The notes below the pieces were generated by a model, which had not been told where the DNA came from, did not search any database, and worked only from the letters and a program-made list of their open reading frames with translations. Of a DNA stretch of 55,227 nt, positions 17,779 through 25,344 are shown one piece after another. Each line of letters starts with the position of its first letter. Position 1 is the first letter of the stretch. Position numbers and translations under genes: made by a program. Origin of the DNA: a bacterium (GTDB lineage: Bacteria; Zixibacteria; MSB-5A5; WJJR01); the NCBI GenBank assembly GCA_021813505.1, contig JAKAKI010000084.1, positions 50,224 through 105,450 of the forward strand, read 5' to 3'.

Positions 17779-17808
17779 TCAATATGCCATGTAGTCGAAT
17801 CTTGTCAA
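17779..17808 (-). promoter_or_regulatory. Promoter of propeller operon, unit 2
   Basis: On the minus strand TTGACA (17808-17803), an 18-bp spacer, then TATTGA (17784-17779), about 37 bp before the ATG. The same two boxes and the same 18-bp spacer occur upstream of unit 1 (21087-21116), and the leader keeps CTGGGAGGTG before both starts. Confidence 0.75.
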
Positions 17809-17827
17809 TGGCTTTTTCCAAGGTACT

Positions 17828-17966
17828 GGTGGCCCACCAGGAGCCTTCGCCGAAGGCGAAGGCGCGGATGGTGGGGGGCGGCAGGGATGCCGCGGAGAAT
17901 GGTCCTCTTCCGCGAAGAACCCCACTGCCGTCCGGTCCGCTTCGAGGACTGGACTCCTGGTGGGGC
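17828..17966. repeat. Dispersed repeat R3, copy between the two propeller operons
   Basis: Starts GGTGGCCCACCAGGAGCC and ends with the inverse GGACTCCTGGTGGGG, so the element is bounded by inverted ends. The first 100 bp are nearly identical to 14450-14548. It fills the 265-bp gap between units apart from the promoter. Confidence 0.85.
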
Positions 17967-18007
17967 AGCAAAGCACCCGCAGGATGCCGATGATACCAGG
18001 AAACAGG

Positions 18008-19546
18008 TTACTTCAGCAGGATGAGCTTCTTCACTACCGGGGAGTGATGCCCAGTCAGGCGGGCAAAATATACGCCGGAGGAAACCTGGCGGCCTTGCTC
18101 ATTGGTGCCGTTCCATTCGACGGATGTGCCATCGGTGGCCTGCAGATCATACTTGCGGACGCACTGGCCAAGGATGTTGAAGATAGAGAGCGTTGTGGGT
18201 CCCTGATCAGGCGCTATGGACAATCGCACGGACCCGCTGAATGGGTTGGAGGATCCGATTAACAGGTTCGAGAGCCCTGATCCCGAAGAATTGTCACCAA
18301 TACCACCCCAACGAGAGGGGCCAAAAACGTTTAGAGCCGAATCCTTGAAGAAGAACAACTCACGCTTCCCGGCTGAGAACAGAGGGCCATTGCTCAATTC
18401 AACCTGCGGATATCCACGGATCGTGTCAATAACGATTCCATCTTGAAGTCTTCTCACTTCCCAGCCACGTCCTCCCCAGAGGGGGAGTGCGATTTCCTCT
18501 GTGCCATCGTCATCCCGATCCCACGCCGCCATGGATGAGTATGGAAAGGCGCTGTATGGCGAAGGAGAAGAACTTGGACTGGGCAAATTCTTGCTCCATC
18601 GAGGCCCGCCGCCAATCGCGAAGGCCCCAATGTAATCAGGAAGCACCACACCGAATCCACCCATGGAGGTAACACCCCAGACAATCGCACCGCGCTCGGA
18701 ACCCCGACCTCCAACATAGCCAAACGCCGCCAAGCCCCACGGTGCCCTTGGGAGATCGCCACCAAAATAATCGTATTGTGGTAACTCACACGTCGAGATC
18801 GTAGACCAATGCAGATTCACAAGGCGGATGCGCTGCTCGAAGTGACCCCGCGATGTGCCTCCCCCACCACTGTATTGTTGTCCGTAGCATTGGTACAGGG
18901 CGACCAACGGTCCCGGTATTTCGGGACTGCCAGCGAGGAAGACCGGCGAACCCGCCCCTCCGGGAATGGAGAGGACGGGAGTTGGAGACCGTAGATCGTA
19001 AACCCGCCAAACGGATCCGCTTGTGATCTGGCTGCCAGAACTCGTATTCAGCGACTGCAAAAGCCCAACGAGTGGGTTGCCGCTCGAGTCCGCGCCCCAA
19101 AGCAACACGCGTGCGGGATCGAATGGCACATTCCACAGCGTTGAATCAGCCGAAGTGCGAGTATCGAAACTGTGCAGGGCCCGTCCGGCCGCATAAATGT
19201 ACTCCAAAGAACCGTCAACCTCCCGACCGCGCACACTCCATGGGGCGCCGGACACGGGCAATTCGCGCGGACCGTCCAACCATCGGCCTTCAGCAGGATC
19301 AACAACACCCACTCTTGTAGGTGTTCCTCCAATCGATACCGCGAGTTTCCAAATCCCTGAACCCTCGGTTTCAAATGGAAACCAACCATTTACGGGGACG
19401 CCGAGAGGGAGCTTGGCAAGTCCTTGCTCGCCAGAGCTCGAATGGTGCGCTGCGAAACTCCATGATGATTCTCGCATTGGCGGAAGAAGGCTCGTTAACA
19501 CGATAACGGCAAGACTCACTATTAAGCGTATTCGTTTCTTTCGCAT
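18008..19546 (-). CDS. Secreted propeller-like protein with Por/T9SS C-terminal sorting domain (unit 1, gene B)
   Basis: A 512-residue exported paralogue, signal peptide at residues 1-30. Blade-like repeats include LPLGVPVNGWFPFETEGSG, LDGPRELPVSGAPWSVRG and MAAWDRDDDGTEEIALPLW, the last a clear Asp-rich calcium loop. The shared block is altered to RELFFFKDSALNVFG. The sorting domain shows SNPFSGSVRLSI, LSIFNILGQCVRKYDLQ and KKLILLK. It has a Gly/Ser-rich insertion near residue 225 (QQYSGGGGTSRG) lacking in the others. It begins 13 bp after the stop of the 19560-21050 gene, making a two-gene operon that mirrors unit 2. Confidence 0.88.
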   Translation of the reverse strand: MRKKRIRLIVSLAVIVLTSLLPPMRESSWSFAAHHSSSGEQGLAKLPLGVPVNGWFPFETEGSGIWKLAVSIGGTPTRVGVVDPAEGRWLDGPRELPVSGAPWSVRGREVDGSLEYIYAAGRALHSFDTRTSADSTLWNVPFDPARVLLWGADSSGNPLVGLLQSLNTSSGSQITSGSVWRVYDLRSPTPVLSIPGGAGSPVFLAGSPEIPGPLVALYQCYGQQYSGGGGTSRGHFEQRIRLVNLHWSTISTCELPQYDYFGGDLPRAPWGLAAFGYVGGRGSERGAIVWGVTSMGGFGVVLPDYIGAFAIGGGPRWSKNLPSPSSSPSPYSAFPYSSMAAWDRDDDGTEEIALPLWGGRGWEVRRLQDGIVIDTIRGYPQVELSNGPLFSAGKRELFFFKDSALNVFGPSRWGGIGDNSSGSGLSNLLIGSSNPFSGSVRLSIAPDQGPTTLSIFNILGQCVRKYDLQATDGTSVEWNGTNEQGRQVSSGVYFARLTGHHSPVVKKLILLK

Positions 19547-19559
19547 GGCCGCGCCCGCT

Positions 19560-21050
19560 CTACTTCAGTAATACGAGTTTCTTCGCTGGCAGTTGGCTGG
19601 AACCTGGAAAACAGACGAAGTACATCCCTGACGGCACAGGGCGACCCTGACTGTCCCTACCGTCCCATTGGATAGAGGTCGTGCGCTCCGCGTTGATCTC
19701 ATAAGTCCGCACACACTGGCCGAGAATATTGAGAATTTCCAAGGTTGAAGCTCCTCCGGCGTTGGACCAGCCTAGGAGAACAGTGCTGTTGAAGGGATTG
19801 GGGTACGCAGTGAGAGTCGGTGACTTGGGTACGGCCGTCGTGTTGGACTGATTGTCGCTTACGGAGGTTGGCATGCCCCAGATGTAAAGGCTGGAGTCGG
19901 CGATGTAGAAGAGATCCTGATGATCCGCGGTCAGGATGTGGCCGGTTTGCAGGTCGGCTTTGGGCATGCCGGGAAGGGTGTCCGTTATAGCGCCGGTCGA
20001 CATGGTTCGTACCTCCCAGCCTGCACCTGACAAAAGCGGCAGATAGAGCGCCGGGTGGCCGTCTTCGTGAAGGTCGAAAACGGCGAAATTCATGTAATAC
20101 GGAGTGGGAAAGGAGCGGCTCCAAACCGCTGCAGCCGTGTTGACATTCTGTGAGGAGATGCGACACGGGCGAAGACCACGGTCTGTCAACAGATCAACCA
20201 CAAGCCGTGGACCGGTTGGATCGACGGCGACGTGCCGGAGCAGCGCGGGATCGGGCGGGGATCCGGCACTGCCGTATTGGGCACCGAGCTGCAAGATCGG
20301 AGTGCGGTTCCAGTCTGAGTCCACAAGGAAGATTGCGTCGGTATAGAAGGCTTGCACGAAGAAATACTGGTCCACGGTCATATGATGCTCATGGAGGACC
20401 ATCCGATTGTCCATGCCGGCCGTGACTCCGGAAACGCGCCGGGCGGGTGTCACGCCGGCGGGAAACTGATGCTGCTGCTCGCCGGTGAACAAATCGAAGA
20501 CGTGCATGGTCCATGCGTAAGAATCATAAATGTGCGGATAGTCCGGATAAGTGGAATCCTCGGAATGGAAATGCACGGTTTCGTTCAGTCCCACCAGAAA
20601 CCGGCCATCGGATGATTCCCCCCAGAACGTCGCGTTGAGCGGCCAGAATGGCGCAACCCAGAGCATGCTGTCCGGGCTGATCCCCTCTCGATGCAGAAAG
20701 ATCGTATCCGCCTTCAGGTAGGGGTATGCAATGGATCCGTTGTCGAGATAATCGCCGGCGCCCCAGTTTGTGCCGGTCACGGGAAGTTCGTGCGGGCCAT
20801 CGAGCCAGGTCAGAGTTGACGGGCTGAAGATGCCGGCCTGCGCTGGAGGGCCATTGAAGGTAATCGCCAGCTCCCAGAGATTATCATTGTTGATATCGGT
20901 GGGGTACCACGCGGACACCGCATGGCCAAATGGTACGGCAATGAATGCCGACGACGCCGAAGCGGCGGCCGCTGCGCAGGCGGTGATGGCCACCAGGCAG
21001 AATGCGGCGCCGATTCCCAGAAATCTGGCGTACCGAGAGTTCATTTTCAC
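19560..21050 (-). CDS. Secreted propeller-like protein with Por/T9SS C-terminal sorting domain (unit 1, gene A)
   Basis: A 496-residue exported protein with an Ala-rich signal peptide (MKMNSRYARFLGIGAAF). It has VPFGHAVSAWYPTDINNDN, LDGPHELPVTGTNWGAGDY and AVFDLHEDGHPALYLPLLSG blade-like repeats, then DLFYIADSSLYIWG. The sorting domain reads TAYPNPFNSTVLLGW, LEILNILGQCVRTYEIN and ends KKLVLLK. A linker SVSDNQSN is shared with the 16225-17742 gene, and the DNA there is about 90% identical by eye over roughly 120 bp. A promoter lies at 21087-21116 and GGGAGGTG is the RBS. Surface display or secretion through a type IX system is inferred from the C-terminal domain. Confidence 0.9.
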   Translation of the reverse strand: MKMNSRYARFLGIGAAFCLVAITACAAAAASASSAFIAVPFGHAVSAWYPTDINNDNLWELAITFNGPPAQAGIFSPSTLTWLDGPHELPVTGTNWGAGDYLDNGSIAYPYLKADTIFLHREGISPDSMLWVAPFWPLNATFWGESSDGRFLVGLNETVHFHSEDSTYPDYPHIYDSYAWTMHVFDLFTGEQQHQFPAGVTPARRVSGVTAGMDNRMVLHEHHMTVDQYFFVQAFYTDAIFLVDSDWNRTPILQLGAQYGSAGSPPDPALLRHVAVDPTGPRLVVDLLTDRGLRPCRISSQNVNTAAAVWSRSFPTPYYMNFAVFDLHEDGHPALYLPLLSGAGWEVRTMSTGAITDTLPGMPKADLQTGHILTADHQDLFYIADSSLYIWGMPTSVSDNQSNTTAVPKSPTLTAYPNPFNSTVLLGWSNAGGASTLEILNILGQCVRTYEINAERTTSIQWDGRDSQGRPVPSGMYFVCFPGSSQLPAKKLVLLK

Positions 21051-21086
21051 CTCCCAGTCAGTGCGGGGGAATGCACGCTGACACGT

Positions 21087-21116
21087 TCAATATGGCAGAG
21101 AGTTGGAAGTTGTCAA
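21087..21116 (-). promoter_or_regulatory. Promoter of propeller operon, unit 1
   Basis: Minus strand TTGACA (21116-21111), an 18-bp spacer, and TATTGA (21092-21087), about 37 bp before the ATG. It has the same architecture as 17779-17808, while the spacer sequences differ, so the boxes look conserved by selection. Confidence 0.75.
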
Positions 21117-21142
21117 GGGGGTTTAAATGGGGGCGAAAAGCG

Positions 21143-21180
21143 CCCTCACCTCCGGCCCCTCTCCCGGAGGGAGAGGGGAG
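21143..21180. repeat. Dispersed repeat R2, single arm
   Basis: CCCTCACCTCCGGCCCCTC... with CCCGGAGGGAGAGGGGAG, matching one arm of the inverted pair at 464-584. Confidence 0.75.
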
Positions 21181-21219
21181 AAGATTCGTGTTTCGCAGGC
21201 ATCGACTTGCCAGCCCGTT

Positions 21220-21363
21220 GGTGGCTCACCAGGAGCGGCTTCGCCGGAGGCGAGGACGCGGATGTTGGGGCGCGGCAGGCCCTCCGACGCGAACAAGCCC
21301 TCCCGGGAAGAACCCCACCATCCGTCCTGTCCGCTTTGCGGACTGGACTCCTGGTGGGCCACC
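21220..21363. repeat. Dispersed repeat R3, right-hand copy
   Basis: GGTGGCTCACCAGGAG at the left and GGACTCCTGGTGGGCCACC at the right form inverted ends of a 144-bp element. It is divergent from, but alignable with, the copies at 14450 and 17828. Together the three copies bracket both propeller operons. The rest of the gap to 21545 holds GC-rich sequence with a CACGGGC/GCCCGTG hairpin near 21522-21540. Confidence 0.75.
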
Positions 21364-21545
21364 GGTCCGTCGTCGATGTGGCGCGACCGCCCTCGGCCGC
21401 GTTTGGAGCGGGAGTGCTGACTTTGGGTTGGCTTGCCGCGAAGAGATTCGATGCTTCGCATCGAACGCAGGCGAGGGCGCCTGCGCCACATGTCCTCGCC
21501 TCGAGCCATCACCAAAGTGAGGGCCACGGGCGTTCTGCCCGTGCG

Positions 21546-23135
21546 TCAGGCGTTGGGGTGGTATTCGCCCCAGACACCTCGGAAAACGTCGGAGATTTCG
21601 CCTAGGGTGCAGAGTGATTCGACACAGGTAATGATCTGCGGCATGAGCGGATCGGTGCCTTCGGCGCGGCGCTTCAGTTCGGTGAGCGATTCTTGCACGG
21701 CCGATTGATTGCGTTTGGATTTGGCGGCGGCGAGACGGGATATCTGTTGCGCTTCCAGTTTGGGGTCGGGGCGGGCGATGTTGTCCGGCGGCTGCTCGTT
21801 GGATTTGACGTAACGATTGACGCCAACGATGCTCCTCTCCCCGTTTTCGACCTGACGCTGGTGGTCCCACGCCGATTGTTCGATCTGGCGGTTGTAGAAA
21901 CCTTTCTCGATGGCGGCGATTGCGCCGCCGAGTTTGTCAATTTGCCCGATCAGATCAATCGCCTTGGTTTCGAGCGCATCGGTGAGCGTTTCCAAATAGA
22001 ACGAACCGCCCAATGGATCGGCGCTATTGGTGACGCCGGATTCGTGGGCGATCACTTGTTGCGTACGCAACGCCAGTTCGGCGGAATCGGCAGTGGGGAG
22101 CGCGAGCGCCTCATCGTATGCATTGGTGTGCAGCGATTGGGTTCCGCCGAGCACGGCGGCGAGCGCCTGGATCGTGACGCGTGGGACATTGACCAGCGGC
22201 TGTTGCGCGGTCAAGGTCGAGCCGGCGGTCTGGGTGTGAAAACGGAAACGCATCGACGCGGGGTCCTTCGCAGCGAACCGGTCCTTCATGATGCGTGCCC
22301 ACATGCGCCGTGCCGCGCGGAACTTGGCGACCTCTTCGAAGAAATCGTTATGCGCATTGAGGAAGAACGACAGCCGTGGGGCGAATTCATCGACAGTGAG
22401 TCCGGCGCTCAGGGCGTTTTCGACATAGGCGATGCCATTGGCGAGAGTGAATGCGATCTCCTGCGCGGCGGTGGAGCCGGCCTCGCGTATATGGTAACCA
22501 GAGATGGAAATCGGATTCCACTTGGGGAGAGTCTCTTTGCAGAAGCGGAACGAGTCGGCAACCAAGCGCATCGAGGGTTGTGGCGGGTAGATGTAGGTGC
22601 CGCGAGCGACGTACTCTTTGAGAATGTCATTCTGCGTCGTCCCGCTGAGATTCGCCAGGCTGACATCCTGTTTCTTCGCAACGGCGACGAGGAGCGCGAG
22701 AAGAATTGCCGCCGTAGCGTTGATGGTCATTGAAACGGAGACCTGATCGAGGGGAATCCCCTGCATCAGGAGTTCCATGTCCCAGAGGCCATCGATGGCG
22801 ACACCGGTCTTGCCGACCTCGCCGGCCGCCATGTGATGATCGGAATCGTAGCCGATTTGAGTCGGCAGATCGAATGCCACCGACAAGCCGGTTTGTCCCT
22901 GCGAAAGCAGATAACGATAGCGCTTGTTGGATTCCTCAGCCGTAGCGAACCCGGCGTATTGACGCATGGTCCACAGTCGCTTGGTGTACATGCCGTCGTA
23001 GACGCCGCGGGTAAACGGGAATTCGCCGGGGTGGCCGAGGTCGCGTTCGAATTGGACCGAGCGGGGCCAGCGATCATAGACCGGCCAGATCGGGATGCCG
23101 GAGGTCGTTTCGGGCGGTTTGGGGGGATCGGGCAT
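21546..23135 (-). CDS. Methylmalonyl-CoA mutase large-subunit-type protein, catalytic domain only
   Basis: A 529-residue TIM-barrel subunit of an adenosylcobalamin-dependent acyl-CoA mutase, most likely methylmalonyl-CoA mutase (succinyl-CoA to methylmalonyl-CoA). Landmarks are [20 protein letters not shown] near residue 75, [13 protein letters not shown] near 105, [16 protein letters not shown] near 150, [18 protein letters not shown] near 180, [20 protein letters not shown] near 230 and [19 protein letters not shown] near 340. The separate B12-binding DxHxxG domain is absent, as in two-subunit (archaeal-type) mutases, so a small subunit must be encoded elsewhere. The ATG at 23135 has AAAGGAA upstream; a longer frame begins at 23165. 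Confidence 0.95.
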   Translation of the reverse strand: MPDPPKPPETTSGIPIWPVYDRWPRSVQFERDLGHPGEFPFTRGVYDGMYTKRLWTMRQYAGFATAEESNKRYRYLLSQGQTGLSVAFDLPTQIGYDSDHHMAAGEVGKTGVAIDGLWDMELLMQGIPLDQVSVSMTINATAAILLALLVAVAKKQDVSLANLSGTTQNDILKEYVARGTYIYPPQPSMRLVADSFRFCKETLPKWNPISISGYHIREAGSTAAQEIAFTLANGIAYVENALSAGLTVDEFAPRLSFFLNAHNDFFEEVAKFRAARRMWARIMKDRFAAKDPASMRFRFHTQTAGSTLTAQQPLVNVPRVTIQALAAVLGGTQSLHTNAYDEALALPTADSAELALRTQQVIAHESGVTNSADPLGGSFYLETLTDALETKAIDLIGQIDKLGGAIAAIEKGFYNRQIEQSAWDHQRQVENGERSIVGVNRYVKSNEQPPDNIARPDPKLEAQQISRLAAAKSKRNQSAVQESLTELKRRAEGTDPLMPQIITCVESLCTLGEISDVFRGVWGEYHPNA

Positions 23136-23170
23136 GGGGTTCCTTTTATGATTCGCCAGGGACAATTCGG

Positions 23171-23308
23171 AGGGAGGGCGAGGCTCCTGCCGAGCCTCTC
23201 ACCTGAACCTGAGATGCAGCCGGGGCAGAGGGGATTCCAGTGAAATCTGATTGGCCTTCGATTGGAGGTTCCCCGCGAAGAGGCTCGGCAGGAGCCTCGC
23301 CCTCCCTC
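23171..23308. repeat. REP pair (family R1) left of the RAYT gene
   Basis: AGGGAGGGCGAGGCTCCTGC... (23171-23197) and its inverse ...GGAGCCTCGCCCTCCCT (23281-23308) face each other around about 80 bp, a BIME-like arrangement. It lies just downstream of the transposase gene. Confidence 0.9.
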
Positions 23309-23348
23309 AGGCGCGCCCGGTTGAAGACTGCGGACTTGACGATTCGAG

Positions 23349-23777
23349 TTACCATCTAAATTCGTGAATCTCTCCCTGAAACGGCCATTCATCCGGGCGC
23401 GAGACAAGCTGATGACGCACTGGGTTATTTCGCACGTATTCCCATTTCATCAAATAAGAGTTCGCGGATCGCAATCGGGTATCCCAAAAGTCTGTTTGCC
23501 ACCGATGTTCGGGCTGATTGTGGCGCTTGCTGAATTGAGACTTCCAAAATCTAATCCAATTGTCCAGTTGAATACCTGTGGCTCCCGGTGCAGCGAATAG
23601 ATGGATATGGTCAGGCATCATGATATACTTGCCGACAAGCCACGCCGTGGATTCCGTCCACAGTTTCCGCAAGAGTTCATGAACCGCTTCATCAGCCAGC
23701 CAAACCTGTCGGGACTTGGTGCACACAGTGACAAAAACAATCGTTGGACCATCGGAAGTCAGTCGAACGCCATGCAC
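23349..23777 (-). CDS. REP-associated tyrosine transposase (RAYT, Y1_Tnp/IS200-like)
   Basis: A 142-residue single-strand transposase of the HUH family. The HUH motif is MPDHIHLFAAP, preceded by TIVFVTVCTKSRQ and followed by LDNWIRFWKSQFSKRH, and the C-terminal WEYVRNNPVRHQLV carries the probable catalytic Tyr and the NPVR signature. Length and architecture fit RAYTs rather than full IS200 elements. The frame stays open far upstream through REP repeats, so the start is uncertain: GTG 23777 sits at the domain boundary, but upstream CTG codons are possible. Copies of repeat family R1 flank it on both sides, exactly the arrangement by which RAYTs are recognised. It is expected to nick and move REP sequences. 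Confidence 0.8.
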   Translation of the reverse strand: MHGVRLTSDGPTIVFVTVCTKSRQVWLADEAVHELLRKLWTESTAWLVGKYIMMPDHIHLFAAPGATGIQLDNWIRFWKSQFSKRHNQPEHRWQTDFWDTRLRSANSYLMKWEYVRNNPVRHQLVSRPDEWPFQGEIHEFRW

Positions 23778-23862
23778 AGGGTGTTTGCGACCTGAAGGGA
23801 TATCGTCGCTTCTGCTCGCCTCTTTGGCCGCCAGACTCTGATTTTTTTGCGAAAGGGGGTCC

Positions 23863-24146
23863 CGGGAGGGCGAGGCTCCGGCCGAGCCTCCTGCGTTAAC
23901 CGGAGATGCAGCCGACGGAGCGGGAACTCTCGTGAAATCCTTTTGGCCGGCAATTGAAGCATTCCCGCGAAGAGGCTCGGCGGGAGCCTCGCCCTCCCTC
24001 GATGCCTGTCCGCAATTCAAGGACTGATCATGACCTGGCGCGTGGGCCTGAATTGTGGCATCTGCATGTGAAATTCGAGAATGTTCTGACTTAGCGATAG
24101 GTGAAGTCGTCCCGCGAAGAGGCTCGGCGGGAGCCTCGCCCTCCCT
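23863..24146. repeat. REP cluster (family R1) right of the RAYT gene
   Basis: One inverted pair (GGGAGGGCGAGGCTCCGGCC at 23865, inverse at 23973-24000) plus a further half element at 24119-24146. Outside the palindromes the spacers share CGCGAAGAGGCTCGG. Further R1 copies in the window are at 26771-26879, 33844-33871, 48344-48432 and 50391-50461. Confidence 0.9.
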
Positions 24147-24205
24147 CGCGGACTGTCCGCAATTCAAGAGCTGATCATCGGTGCATTGTACTCCCATGGT
24201 TAGAG

Positions 24206-24736
24206 TCACAGCGACACCTTCGCCTTGGCTTCCTCGAAGACTCGCGAGAGCTTGTTCAGGTAGTAGACGAGCAGGCCGATGGGCGCCAGGGCGGGGATGA
24301 GAATGCCTGTCCAATTGATAATTGCGTGGGCCTCGCGGGCGCTCGCCACCATGCTGTACTCGGCAAAAAGCCAGACGACATCGAGGCAAAGCAGCACGGT
24401 GAGCAGCATTTCTTTGATCACTGCATAGACCGGAAGGCGCATTACCATCGGCCAGCCTTTGACTTCCTTCTTCTGCGGGAAGTCGTACAAACCCGGGAAG
24501 AGCGTGAGGATCAGAATCCCCAGTCCCAGGACCGTCCCCACAAAGGGGATTGTCCAGAGTTGAAATCCTGTCTTGGGTGCAAAACGGTCTGCCTGGCCGG
24601 TGGAATCGAAGTGGACGGCGATCTGGTCCGGAAGGGTGCTGAAGGTCTGCACTGGGATCCACCAGAGGAACAGCAACAGCACAACATGGACGATCAGGAG
24701 CCATCGGCTGACTCCACGTTCTTCCATGAATTTCAT
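24206..24736 (-). CDS. DUF1648 domain membrane protein
   Basis: A 176-residue protein with four hydrophobic helices (about residues 11-30, 60-82, 105-125, 140-160). The stretch LPDQIAVHFDSTGQADRF (near residue 34) is the hallmark of DUF1648, found in membrane proteins of unknown function including SdpI-type immunity proteins. It lacks the second SdpI half, so an immunity role is not supported. It begins with an ATG preceded by AGGAGGGCGGC. It is flanked by REP repeats on one side and leuD on the other and appears to be a single-gene unit. Confidence 0.82.
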   Translation of the reverse strand: MKFMEERGVSRWLLIVHVVLLLFLWWIPVQTFSTLPDQIAVHFDSTGQADRFAPKTGFQLWTIPFVGTVLGLGILILTLFPGLYDFPQKKEVKGWPMVMRLPVYAVIKEMLLTVLLCLDVVWLFAEYSMVASAREAHAIINWTGILIPALAPIGLLVYYLNKLSRVFEEAKAKVSL

Positions 24737-24781
24737 GCCGCCCTCCTGTTAGGACTGTGATGCTTCGTGACCTGCGAGAAG

Positions 24782-24801
24782 GTGGGCAGAGCCCACCCTA
24801 C
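24782..24801. repeat. Short hairpin GGTGGGC/GCCCACC (family R7)
   Basis: Inverted repeat GGTGGGCAGAGCCCACC, also present at 33750-33768 and 43700-43717. It lies in the short gap between leuD and the DUF1648 gene. Confidence 0.6.
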
Positions 24802-24828
24802 CCCTTTCGCTATTCGCGCGGACCACCA

Positions 24829-25344
24829 TCACAGATTGATGTCGCCATGTTTCTTGATGTGCTCGATCAGACCGCCGTCGCGCAGAATCTCGGTCATGAT
24901 CGGCGGCAGCGGTTCGAAGCGGCGTTCGATGTCGCTGGCTTGATCTTTGAGCACGCCCCCCTCCAGGTCGATGGTCAGCGTGTCTCCATCCTTGATTCCC
25001 GTGGTGTCCACCTCGATCGCGGCGAGGCCGATATTGATCGCATTGCGGAAGAAGATTCGCGCGAACGATTTGGCGAGGACCGCCCGGGCTCCCGAGAGTT
25101 TGATGATGACCGGCGCCTGTTCGCGTGACGAGCCCATGCCGAAGTTCTCACCGGCGACAACGAAGTCGCCCGGTTTGACATTCGGGGCATAGTCGGTGCG
25201 GGCATCTTCCAACGTATGGCCCACCAGTTCGGGCATATTCGACAGAAGGTGGACATACCGTCCGGGGAAGATCAGGTCGGTGGAGACATTATCGCCGAAA
25301 ATCCAGGCGCGGCCCGGCGTGTTGGCGGAATCAGCGGGGGTCAT
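24829..25344 (-). CDS. leuD: 3-isopropylmalate dehydratase small subunit
   Basis: A 171-residue swivel-domain subunit of isopropylmalate isomerase (leucine biosynthesis, 2- to 3-isopropylmalate). Family marks are WIFGDNVSTDLIFPGRY near residue 15, GDFVVAGENFGMGSSREQAP near 55 and SFARIFFRNAINIGL near 90. The short length and the YVHLLSN region fit the archaeal-type LeuD, matching the LeuC type here. The ATG at 25344 overlaps the leuC stop (ATGA) and AGAGGTGG precedes it, so it is translationally coupled. A homoaconitase small subunit is the main alternative. Confidence 0.94.
   Translation of the reverse strand: MTPADSANTPGRAWIFGDNVSTDLIFPGRYVHLLSNMPELVGHTLEDARTDYAPNVKPGDFVVAGENFGMGSSREQAPVIIKLSGARAVLAKSFARIFFRNAINIGLAAIEVDTTGIKDGDTLTIDLEGGVLKDQASDIERRFEPLPPIMTEILRDGGLIEHIKKHGDINL

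Noticed and set aside
21546-23135. Cobalamin riboswitch for the mutase gene
   Set aside because: The upstream region holds only REP repeats; no B12-box sequence is seen.
23349-24704. A single 451-residue protein
   Set aside because: Only the last about 140 residues are RAYT-like; the rest is the antisense shadow of the DUF1648 gene and translated REP repeats.
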